Notes under the pieces: generated by a model
The model's input: only the letters and a program-made list of their open reading frames with translations
What the model was told of the DNA's origin: nothing
Database searches by the model: none
Assembly (NCBI GenBank): GCA_900549155.1
Contig: URNF01000106.1
Span: 1 to 7,441, forward strand
Source of the DNA: an uncultured Oscillospiraceae bacterium
GTDB taxonomy: Bacteria > Bacillota > Clostridia > Oscillospirales > Acutalibacteraceae
DNA: 7,441 nucleotides
Direction of reading: 5' to 3'
In this document: positions 1 through 5,637 of the stretch, piece after piece
How the letters are laid out: every line of letters begins with the position of its first letter
How positions within the stretch are numbered: position 1 is the first letter of the stretch
Translations under genes and position numbers: made by a program

Positions 1-394
1 CGACCGCCGCTGCGGCGCAGGTCTTGACCCCGTCATAAATATATTTGTCGCCCGTGTGCTTGCAGCTGCCGGAACAGCGCACCACGGCGGCGCGTTTTTG
101 CACCTTGCCCGCTTCCTTGCCCATGACGGCGGCGATCTCCTTTGCGCCCTTTTCCCCTGCGACTACGCAGAGGTTTGTCGGCGCGGTTTCCGCCGCCACC
201 GCCGCGGCATAGGCGTCGCAGCCTGCATAGCCGCACGCACCGCAGTTGACACCGGGCAGACATGCCCTGACTGCAACCTCTTTTTCGTTCACTGCTGCCG
301 AAAGTAGTTTGCCCGCTATTCCCAAAACGATACCAAGCAGCAGACCCAAACCGGCAACCACGCCCGCGGCGATCAGAACTTCTCTCACTTCCAT
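1..394 (-). CDS. rnfB: RnfB, ferredoxin-side Fe-S subunit of the Rnf complex (3'-truncated by the window edge)
   Basis: RnfB takes electrons from reduced ferredoxin and feeds them into the Rnf membrane complex. The visible 131 codons run open to the window start, so the C-terminal ferredoxin domains lie outside. Residues about 6-28 form one hydrophobic membrane anchor (LIAAGVVAGLGLLLGIVLGI). The Fe-S domain typical of RnfB follows: NCGACGYAGCDAYA gives C51, C54 and C59, with C76 (NLC) as the likely fourth [4Fe-4S] ligand. Next comes the RnfB segment VVRCSGSC (C107, C111) and YDGVKTCAAAAV (C126). The start is the ATG at 394, preceded by an AAAGGGGG Shine-Dalgarno. It begins 13 bp after the rnfA stop, so it is last in the visible operon order C-D-G-E-A-B. 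Small departures from many homologues: an extra cysteine at 45, and VVAG after C76 where a Pro/Gly-Gly stretch is usual. The identification is firm; the full length is unknown. Confidence 0.95.
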   Translation of the reverse strand, partial: MEVREVLIAAGVVAGLGLLLGIVLGIAGKLLSAAVNEKEVAVRACLPGVNCGACGYAGCDAYAAAVAAETAPTNLCVVAGEKGAKEIAAVMGKEAGKVQKRAAVVRCSGSCKHTGDKYIYDGVKTCAAAAV

Positions 395-407
395 GTCCGA
401 TCCCCCT

Positions 408-983
408 TTACAGCAGCGACTTAAAGCCGAAAAACGCAATGGACATCAGCCCCGCCGTCACCAGCACGATGGGCATTCCCTGAAACGCATGCGGCACGTC
501 GTTGTCCGCGATGCGCTCCCGCACGCCCGCCATGATGATGATGGCGATGGTGAAGCCGAGCGCCGTACCGAACCCGCTGACCACAGCGGTCAGAAAACCA
601 TAGTCATTTTGCACATTGGTGAGCGCCGCGCCCAGCACCGCACAGTTGGTGGTGATGAGCGGCAGATAGACGCCGAGTGCGCGATACAGCCCCTCGCTGT
701 AGCGTTTTAGGACCATTTCCACCAGCTGTACCAGCGCCGCGATCACAAGAATGAACACGATCGTCTGCAGATAGGCAAGTCCGAGCGGCACGAGCACAAA
801 GCTGTATAAAAGCCAGGTGAGCGCCGAGGACACCGTGATGACGCAGATGACCGCAGCGCCCATGCCGGCGGCGGTTTTGATCTGCTTGGAGACGCCGAGG
901 AACGGGCACAGCCCCAAAAACTGGCTGAGCACGACATTGTTGATCAGCGCAGTGGACAACAGCACCCAAAAAAGCGTGTTCAT
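408..983 (-). CDS. rnfA: RnfA, integral membrane subunit of the Rnf complex
   Basis: A 191-residue, very hydrophobic protein with about six membrane segments, the usual size for RnfA/RsxA (NqrE family). It opens with MNTLFWVLLSTALINNVVLS, followed by the hallmark QFLGLCPFLGVS (C26) and later LPLITTNCAVLG (C114). In Rnf and Nqr structures these two cysteines join the equivalent pair in RnfE to hold an Fe-S centre inside the membrane; both are present here. The GFTIAIIIMAGVRER segment near 143-157 is also typical. The start is the ATG at 983, whose ATGA overlaps the rnfE stop by 4 bp. A start nine codons upstream is possible in frame but is poorer, because the Shine-Dalgarno GAGAGGGGGA lies just before the chosen ATG and homologues begin MNT/MxxL here. 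Stop is TAA at 410-408. RnfA and RnfE are homologous and are thought to insert with opposite topologies. Confidence 0.97.
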   Translation of the reverse strand: MNTLFWVLLSTALINNVVLSQFLGLCPFLGVSKQIKTAAGMGAAVICVITVSSALTWLLYSFVLVPLGLAYLQTIVFILVIAALVQLVEMVLKRYSEGLYRALGVYLPLITTNCAVLGAALTNVQNDYGFLTAVVSGFGTALGFTIAIIIMAGVRERIADNDVPHAFQGMPIVLVTAGLMSIAFFGFKSLL

Positions 984-1654
984 CGGTCGTCCCCCTCTCC
1001 GCTTTGACAAGCCGTGCAGCCGCCGCAGGCGGTGCAGGACTTCTTACCCTTTTTGTTGTTGGTTGCGGACGGCGCTTTGAGCTTATTCTGCAGTGCCGTC
1101 AGCGCCGCGAGCACGAAAAACGCGCCCGGTGCCAGAACGAAGATCGGCACGGTGAAATCCGCAGGGATCAGCCGCAGCCCGAACACGGTGCCGTTGCCGA
1201 TCAGCTCCCGCAGGGCGCCGAGAATGGTGAGCGCGCCCGTGAAGCCGAGCCCCATGCCGATGCCGTCGAAAAGCGACGCGATCGGCGGATTTTTCGAGGC
1301 ATAGCTTTCCGCGCGGCCGAGAATGATACAGTTCACGACGATGAGCGGAATATAGATGCCCAGCGTGTCATACAGCGAGCCGACAAACGCCTGCATCAGC
1401 AGCTGCACCACCGTCACGAATGACGCGACAATGACGATATAAGCAGGCATGCGCACGCTGTCGGGAATGATCCGCCGCAAAAGCGAGATCATCAGGTTGG
1501 ACAAAGCCAGCACCACCATGGTGGAAAGTCCCATGCCGAGCCCGTTGACGGCGGCGGTCGTGACCGCCAGCGTCGGGCACATGCCGAGCATCAGCACGAA
1601 GGTCGGATTTTCTTTGATGACGCCGTTATACAGGCGTTCGAGCGGTGTTTTCAT
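980..1654 (-). CDS. rnfE: RnfE, integral membrane subunit of the Rnf complex, with a cysteine-rich C-terminal tail
   Basis: A 224-residue RnfE/RsxE (NqrD family) with about six membrane helices over residues 18-190. N-terminal hallmarks are LERLYNGVIKENPTFVLMLGMCPTLAV, split here as LERLYNGVIKENPTF then VLMLGMCPTLAV (C26), and YIPLIVVNCIILGRAE (C109). C26 and C109 are the expected ligands of the intramembrane Fe-S centre shared with RnfA. GALRELIGNGTVFG (146-159) is also typical. The start is the ATG at 1654, overlapping the rnfG stop as ATGA, with Shine-Dalgarno GGGAGGT. An in-frame extension up to 1846 lies inside rnfG and is rejected. After the last helix comes a soluble tail, residues about 191-224: a lysine-rich linker (NKKGKK), then C207, C210, C213 and C216 spaced CxxCxxCxxC, then an acidic end. 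The last codons of the tail also encode the rnfA ribosome binding site. By the known RsxE topology and the lysine-rich linker, the tail should be cytosolic (inference). Confidence 0.97.
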   Translation of the reverse strand: MKTPLERLYNGVIKENPTFVLMLGMCPTLAVTTAAVNGLGMGLSTMVVLALSNLMISLLRRIIPDSVRMPAYIVIVASFVTVVQLLMQAFVGSLYDTLGIYIPLIVVNCIILGRAESYASKNPPIASLFDGIGMGLGFTGALTILGALRELIGNGTVFGLRLIPADFTVPIFVLAPGAFFVLAALTALQNKLKAPSATNNKKGKKSCTACGGCTACQSGEGDDR

Positions 1655-2265
1655 GCGCCGGCACCTCCCATCGGATGTTGTGCAAACCAAATACCGGCGT
1701 TGACCGCCTCGGTGATGCCCTTTGAGGTCACGGTCGCGCCGCTGATGGCGTCGATCTCGGTGTCCCCCGCAGCCCCCGTCTTGACGACGGTGAGGGTGGC
1801 GGCAGTCTTTCCGGCAAACTGACCGTAGAAGCTCTCCTCGGTGCACTTCGCACCGAGTCCCGCCGTTTCGCTTTGCGACAGGATGGCGATGCCGCTTATG
1901 GTGTTTTTCGCCGTCACGCCGAGCGTCAGCTCGATCGCCCCGCCATAGCCCTTGCCGGACAGCGTCATGACACAGCCGATGCGCGCACCCGCCGCGTCGG
2001 TGACATACAAAGCGTCGCTGACCGAAACGGTGTCAAACCCCGCATCCTTCAAAAGGGTGTCGGCGTTTTTGAGCGCATCTGTCAGCGTGTCGTCCGTTGC
2101 AAAATTTGCGGCATCGGGGAAAATCTCGGTGTATGCCGCAGCGCGCGCCGCCAGCTGCGCGTCCGCGATGGGCTGCTTTGTGATGGCATATACCGCGCCG
2201 AGCGCCGCCCCCGCGACCAACGTGATCAAAAACAGAATGAGCGCGTCTTTTATCAGCTTTTTCAT
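1651..2265 (-). CDS. rnfG: RnfG, FMN-carrying subunit of the Rnf complex
   Basis: A 204-residue RnfG/RsxG (NqrC family). One N-terminal membrane anchor spans about residues 8-28 (LILFLITLVAGAALGAVYAI), and the rest is a soluble FMN-binding domain expected on the outer face of the membrane. GYGGAIELTLGV (106-117) and SETAGLGAKCTE (132-143) are family features. DAISGATVTS fits the flavinylation pattern Dxx(S/T)GAT, so T178 should carry covalent FMN attached by ApbE. No apbE gene is in the window. The start is the ATG at 2265, overlapping the rnfD stop as ATGA, with AAAAAGGAG about 9 bp upstream inside the end of rnfD. The length is normal. Its role is to relay electrons along the membrane arm between the Fe-S and flavin centres. 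Confidence 0.96.
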   Translation of the reverse strand: MKKLIKDALILFLITLVAGAALGAVYAITKQPIADAQLAARAAAYTEIFPDAANFATDDTLTDALKNADTLLKDAGFDTVSVSDALYVTDAAGARIGCVMTLSGKGYGGAIELTLGVTAKNTISGIAILSQSETAGLGAKCTEESFYGQFAGKTAATLTVVKTGAAGDTEIDAISGATVTSKGITEAVNAGIWFAQHPMGGAGA

Positions 2266-3215
2266 GCGGCACGCTCCTTTTTGACGCCGAACGGCTTCGG
2301 CATGGTCATGCGCTCAATGAGCGGCACTAAGATGTTGCCGAGCACGATGGCATAGGACACGCCCTCGGCGGTCGAGCCGAGCAAACGGAACACGGCGGTC
2401 AAGATCCCGATAAACGCAGCATAGATCCACTGCCCGCCCCGCGTCACGGGGCTTGTCACATAGTCGGTCGCCATAAAGACCGCGCCGAGCAGCAGTCCGC
2501 CGCCGCACACCTGCGTCAGCAGAAACGCCCCCGTCGGCAGTCCGCTGCCGCGCACAAGGGAGATCACCGTCACCGACAGCACAAAGCTGCCGAGATACAC
2601 AAGCGGGATGCGCGGGGCAATGACCCGCCGCACGCAAAGATAGATCCCGCCGATGAGAATTGCCGCTGCGGAGACCTCGCCGATGCAGCCGCCGTGCGTG
2701 CCGAGCAGCATGGTGAGCAGATCGACCGTCTCGCCCGCTTTCACGACCGCCAGCGGCGTTGCGCCGGTCACGCCGTCCGCACCCGCAGGATAGGACGTCA
2801 GCGCGCCGCCGAACGAAATGAGCAAAAAGCAGCGCGCCGCCAGCGCGGGGTTCATGAAGTTTTGCCCCAGTCCCCCGAACAGCATTTTCACGATCAAAAC
2901 AGCAAACACACTGCCGAGCGCCGCCATCCACAGCGGGACGGTCGCGGGCAGGGTGTATGCCAAAAGTACACCTGTCACGGCGGCACTGCAATCGCCGACC
3001 GTGACCGGCAGCTTCATGAGCTTTTCATAGACAAATTCCGTCAGCACACAGACGGCGGCGCAAAGCGCGATCACCGCCAGCGCCCGCCACCCGAAGTTCC
3101 ACACGCCGAACACACCGGCGGGGAGCAGGGAAAGCAGCACGCAGCGCATGAGCGTTTTTGTGTCGGTCGGCGCATGCACATGCGGCGACAGGGAAACATG
3201 ACGCAGCTCGCTCAT
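2262..3215 (-). CDS. rnfD: RnfD, FMN-carrying integral membrane subunit of the Rnf complex
   Basis: A 317-residue RnfD/RsxD (NqrB family), a multi-helix membrane protein of normal length. The N-terminus LSPHVHAPTDTKTLM is the usual short cytosolic lead (SPH motif). GGLGQNFMNPALAARCFL (114-131) and MATDYVTSPVTRGGQ (248-262) are hallmark segments. DGVTGAT (147-153) matches the Dxx(S/T)GAT flavinylation signal, making T153 the likely covalent FMN site. The C-terminus ends in RMTMPKPFGVKK, also typical. The start is the ATG at 3215, overlapping the rnfC stop as ATGA, with AAGGAGG encoded within the last codons of rnfC. An in-frame extension to 3452 would lie wholly inside rnfC's ferredoxin region and is rejected. 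In the complex RnfD is believed to take part in the ion-translocating path, together with RnfA, E and G. Confidence 0.97.
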   Translation of the reverse strand: MSELRHVSLSPHVHAPTDTKTLMRCVLLSLLPAGVFGVWNFGWRALAVIALCAAVCVLTEFVYEKLMKLPVTVGDCSAAVTGVLLAYTLPATVPLWMAALGSVFAVLIVKMLFGGLGQNFMNPALAARCFLLISFGGALTSYPAGADGVTGATPLAVVKAGETVDLLTMLLGTHGGCIGEVSAAAILIGGIYLCVRRVIAPRIPLVYLGSFVLSVTVISLVRGSGLPTGAFLLTQVCGGGLLLGAVFMATDYVTSPVTRGGQWIYAAFIGILTAVFRLLGSTAEGVSYAIVLGNILVPLIERMTMPKPFGVKKERAA

Positions 3216-4546
3216 TTCTTTCCCTCCTTTTCGCGTTTTCTGTCGGCGGCGACAACGGCTTTCGCCGTGACGAACCGCTGGGTCAGGCGGATGTGCGCGG
3301 GGCAGATATACGAACAGCTGCCGCAGGAGATGCACTCCATGCCGCCGAGCGTCTGAAACCGATCCATGTCCCCTTTGCGCACCGCGCGCACCAGCTGCTG
3401 CGGCACCAAAAAGGCGGGGCACGCCGTCACGCAGCGACCGCAGCGGATGCACGCCGTTTCCGCGCTCCTTGCCGCGCTGTCGTCGGCAAACGCCAAAAGT
3501 GCCGAAGTCGTTTTCAGCGTCGGCACATCGAGCGCCGCCAGCGCCGTGCCCATCATGGGGCCGCCGACGATGAGCTTTTGCGGCTCCTCTTTGAAGCCGC
3601 CCGCCGTTTCGACGACTGCGGCAAGGCTTGTCCCGATCGGCACCTCAAAGTTGCCGACGTTGTTGAACGCGTCGCCCGAAAGCGTGATAACGCGACTGAT
3701 GAGCGGCGTCTGCAGGCACACCGCGCGGTAAAGCGCGATGACCGTTGCGACATTGTGCACAATGCAGCCCATCTGATAGGGCAAAACGCCCGTGTGCACC
3801 TTTCTGCCGGTGACGGCATAGATGAGCGCCCGCTCGCCGCCCTGCGGGTATTTTGTTTTCAGCGGACACACGCGCACGCGCGGATGTGTCTCGGTCAGAT
3901 GCGTCAGCTTTTTGATGGCTGCGGACTTGTTGTCCTCAATGCCGATCACGCCGACCGCGTGCGGGAACATTTGCAGCAAAATGCGGATGCCCTCAAGCAA
4001 TTCCTCGGTGTTTTCCAGCATCAGGCGATAGTCCGACGTGAGATACGGCTCGCATTCCGCACCGTTTATGAGCACATATTCAATGGCGTTGTCCTCGGCG
4101 GGCGTGAGCTTTGTGTCGGTCGGGAAGCCTGCACCGCCCAATCCCACGATGCCCGCTGCGCGCGCGATCGCGCGGATCTCGCCGTTGTCCATGCCGTGAA
4201 AGCTGCGCGCATGCCCCAGTGTGGGCAGCGGCGTATACTGTCCGTCGTTGTCGATAACGATCGACATCACCCGGCTGCCGGAAATGCAAAGGCGCGGCTC
4301 GATCGCTTTCACCGTGCCGGAAACCGCGCTGCAAATGCAAGCCGAAAGACCGTCCGCCGCTGCGGCGATCTGCTGTCCGACCGAAACGGCATCTCCCTTT
4401 TTTACCAGCGGCAGGGCGGGCTTGCCGATATGCTGACGCAGCGGATACACCGCGTCGCCCGTCGGCGTCAGCTTTTGCACTGCGGCATCCGCCGTCAGCG
4501 CCTTTCCGTCGAACGGATGCACGCCGCCGCGAAATGACTTCCTCAT
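3212..4546 (-). CDS. rnfC: RnfC, NADH/FMN-binding Fe-S subunit of the Rnf complex
   Basis: A 444-residue RnfC/RsxC, the peripheral subunit that passes electrons to NAD+. It opens with FRGGVHPFDGK, the usual RnfC N-terminus, then a barrel-sandwich-like region (PLVKKGDAVSVGQQIA, 47-61). The Complex I 51-kDa-like NADH/FMN domain follows, with GLGGAGFPTDTK (135-146), INGAECEPYLTSDYRLM (160-176) and YPQGGERALIYAVTGR (233-248). A SLBB-like region around 283-310 precedes two ferredoxin motifs, CIRCGRCVTACP (C366, C369, C372, C376) and CISCGSCSYICP (C405, C408, C411, C415). Both clusters have all four ligands. The end is lysine-rich (RKREKEGKK), and these codons also form the rnfD Shine-Dalgarno. The start is the ATG at 4546 with GGAGGT 5 bp upstream. 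An in-frame extension to 4798 would cross the fba terminator and is rejected. It is the first gene of the operon and has its own promoter. Confidence 0.98.
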   Translation of the reverse strand: MRKSFRGGVHPFDGKALTADAAVQKLTPTGDAVYPLRQHIGKPALPLVKKGDAVSVGQQIAAAADGLSACICSAVSGTVKAIEPRLCISGSRVMSIVIDNDGQYTPLPTLGHARSFHGMDNGEIRAIARAAGIVGLGGAGFPTDTKLTPAEDNAIEYVLINGAECEPYLTSDYRLMLENTEELLEGIRILLQMFPHAVGVIGIEDNKSAAIKKLTHLTETHPRVRVCPLKTKYPQGGERALIYAVTGRKVHTGVLPYQMGCIVHNVATVIALYRAVCLQTPLISRVITLSGDAFNNVGNFEVPIGTSLAAVVETAGGFKEEPQKLIVGGPMMGTALAALDVPTLKTTSALLAFADDSAARSAETACIRCGRCVTACPAFLVPQQLVRAVRKGDMDRFQTLGGMECISCGSCSYICPAHIRLTQRFVTAKAVVAADRKREKEGKK

Positions 4547-4551
4547 AGCAC

Positions 4552-4557
4552 ACCTCC
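4552..4557 (-). promoter_or_regulatory. Shine-Dalgarno site that fixes the rnfC start
   Basis: GGAGGT sits 5 bp before the ATG at 4546. It decides between this start and the longer in-frame opening that reaches into fba, since no comparable site precedes the upstream candidates and RnfC homologues begin at this point. Confidence 0.85.
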
Positions 4558-4573
4558 AACTGTATATGTTAGC

Positions 4574-4602
4574 AGTATACCATATCCTCATCATTTTTAC
4601 AA
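4574..4602 (-). promoter_or_regulatory. Probable sigma-A-type promoter of the rnf operon
   Basis: On the minus strand, TTGTAA (4602-4597) is followed after exactly 17 bp by TATACT (4579-4574). TGG directly before the -10 box makes an extended -10 (TGn). The -10 matches consensus at 5 of 6 positions and the -35 at 4 of 6. Transcription would start near 4567, leaving a leader of only about 20 nt before the rnfC ATG. It lies just after the fba terminator, as expected for a new transcription unit. No clear operator was identified; the leader is too short for a riboswitch. Confidence 0.7.
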
Positions 4603-4624
4603 CTACAGAATGTCCGAATTCCAC

Positions 4625-4663
4625 AAAAAGCAAAAAGAAAGCGCCGAAATTTCGGCGCTTTCT
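4625..4663 (-). terminator. Rho-independent terminator of fba
   Basis: A perfect 28-bp palindrome occupies 4636-4663 (arms built on GAAAGCGCCG, AAATTT at the centre). On the minus strand it is followed at once by TTTTTGCTTTTT, a classic hairpin plus U-run. It begins about 25 bp after the fba stop. The plus-strand side has no adjacent T-run, so it acts in the fba direction only. It isolates fba from the rnf operon. Confidence 0.93.
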
Positions 4664-4688
4664 CCCAAAATCCTGTTTTTTTGACAAA

Positions 4689-5552
4689 TTATGCTTTGCC
4701 GACGCTGCCGAACAGCTCCATCTTCTCGCGGACGGTCGCCTTGATCGCCTCAAAGCCCGGAGCGAGCAGCTTGCGGGGATCAAAGCCCTTGCCCTCAAGA
4801 TCCTTGCCCGCCTCGATATATTCGCGGGTCGCCGCAGCGAACGCCAGCTGGCACTCGGTGTTGACGTTGATTTTGGACACGCCGAGCGTGATCGCCTTTT
4901 TGATCATATCGGCGGGAATGCCCGTGCCGCCGTGCAGCACCAGCGGCATAGCGCCGGTCTTTTCCTGCACCTTTTCCAGCACGTCGAAACGCAGGCCGGG
5001 CCAGTTTGCGGGATATTTGCCGTGGATGTTGCCGATGCCGGCAGCCAGCATGGTCACGCCGAGATCGGCGATCGCCTTGCATTCATCGGGATCGGCACAT
5101 TCGCCCATGCCGACAACGCCGTCTTCCTCGCCGCCGATGGCGCCGACCTCGGCTTCCAGCGACAGACCCTTTTCGTTGGCGATGCGCACAAGCTCTTTGG
5201 TCTTTTCGATGTTCTCGGCGATCGGATAATGCGAGCCGTCAAACATGATGGACGAGAAGCCCGCTTCGACGCAAGCCAGCGCGCCCTCATAGCTGCCGTG
5301 ATCCAGGTGCAGCGCGACCGGCACGGTGATGTTGAGGCACTCCAGCATGCCGTTGACCATGCCGACGATGGTCTTATAGCCGCACATATACTTGCCCGCG
5401 CCCTCGGAAACGCCGAGGATCACAGGGGATCTCAGCTCTTCTGCGGTGAGCAGAACGGCCTTTGCCCATTCCAGGTTGTTGATGTTGAAATGACCGACAG
5501 CATAATGTCCTGCCTTTGCTTTGGTCAACATGTCTTTTGCGGATACTAACAT
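4689..5552 (-). CDS. fba: Class II fructose-1,6-bisphosphate aldolase
   Basis: A 287-residue cytosolic, Zn-dependent aldolase that reversibly splits fructose 1,6-bisphosphate into dihydroxyacetone phosphate and glyceraldehyde 3-phosphate in glycolysis and gluconeogenesis. It resembles Bacillus FbaA throughout. Visible motifs: GHFNINNLEW (20-29), SPVILGVSEGAGKYM (42-56), LHLDHGSYE (81-89) with catalytic D84 and Zn ligand H85, LEAEVGAIGGEED (132-144), NIHGKYPANWPGL (175-187) with Zn ligand H177, LVLHGGTGIP (204-213) with Zn ligand H207, and the phosphate-binding KINVNTE (227-233). The start is the ATG at 5552, with GGAGGT 7 bp upstream; stop is TAA at 4691-4689. It has its own promoter and terminator, so it is probably monocistronic. 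Tagatose-bisphosphate aldolase (GatY/KbaY type) is the main alternative. The INVNTE form and the whole-length likeness to FbaA favour Fba. Confidence 0.94.
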   Translation of the reverse strand: MLVSAKDMLTKAKAGHYAVGHFNINNLEWAKAVLLTAEELRSPVILGVSEGAGKYMCGYKTIVGMVNGMLECLNITVPVALHLDHGSYEGALACVEAGFSSIMFDGSHYPIAENIEKTKELVRIANEKGLSLEAEVGAIGGEEDGVVGMGECADPDECKAIADLGVTMLAAGIGNIHGKYPANWPGLRFDVLEKVQEKTGAMPLVLHGGTGIPADMIKKAITLGVSKINVNTECQLAFAAATREYIEAGKDLEGKGFDPRKLLAPGFEAIKATVREKMELFGSVGKA

Positions 5553-5584
5553 ACTATCTACCTCCGAACATTTTTTACTTCATC

Positions 5585-5613
5585 AGTATACTGCCATTTC
5601 ACAAAAAAAGCAA
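5585..5613 (-). promoter_or_regulatory. Probable sigma-A-type promoter of fba
   Basis: On the minus strand, TTGCTT (5613-5608) is followed after 17 bp by TATACT (5590-5585), which lies in the 10-bp palindrome CAGTATACTG. The -10 matches consensus at 5 of 6 positions; the -35 is weak (3 of 6). Transcription would begin near 5578, about 26 nt before the ATG. The -35 box falls within the terminator-like hairpin and T-run behind the Clp gene. Confidence 0.6.
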
Positions 5614-5633
5614 GGGGAAACGCCGTTTTTTGC
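5603..5633 (-). terminator. Possible weak intrinsic terminator of the Clp ATPase gene
   Basis: Just after the Clp stop codon, the minus strand can pair GCAA with TTGC and AAAC with GTTT around a GGC loop, with an uneven internal loop (1 by 4 bases), followed by seven T residues (5609-5603). The two helices are only 4 bp each, so the hairpin is weak. Its position between a stop codon and the next promoter is right. Some read-through into fba would not be surprising. Confidence 0.35.
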
Positions 5634-5637
5634 GAAA

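Noticed and set aside
1..710. Open frames on the plus strand at 56-307 and 246-710 and a minus-strand frame at 33-263
   Set aside because: They overlie rnfB and rnfA in other frames and give low-complexity, Arg/Ala/His-rich products without domains.
3158..4537. A 459-codon open frame on the plus strand, opposite rnfC
   Set aside because: It is antisense to a certain gene with full domain motifs. The product is rich in Arg, His, Ala and Gln with no recognisable domain, as expected from a mirror frame in GC-rich DNA.
4564..4584. ATATG/CATAT inverted repeat around the rnfC -10 box as an operator
   Set aside because: The arms are only 5 bp in an AT-rich promoter, so chance is a sufficient explanation.
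4636..4682. The fba terminator as a two-way terminator
   Set aside because: On the plus strand the stem is followed by TCCCAAAATCC and the T-run starts about 13 bp away. No plus-strand gene ends here.
4547..4798. N-terminal extension of RnfC
   Set aside because: The extra residues would be encoded within fba and through its terminator hairpin. The ATG at 4546 has a near-perfect Shine-Dalgarno and matches the family N-terminus.
4566..5549. A 327-codon open frame on the plus strand, opposite fba
   Set aside because: It covers almost exactly the fba gene in antisense, has no recognisable motifs, and begins inside the rnfC promoter region. It is a coding shadow.
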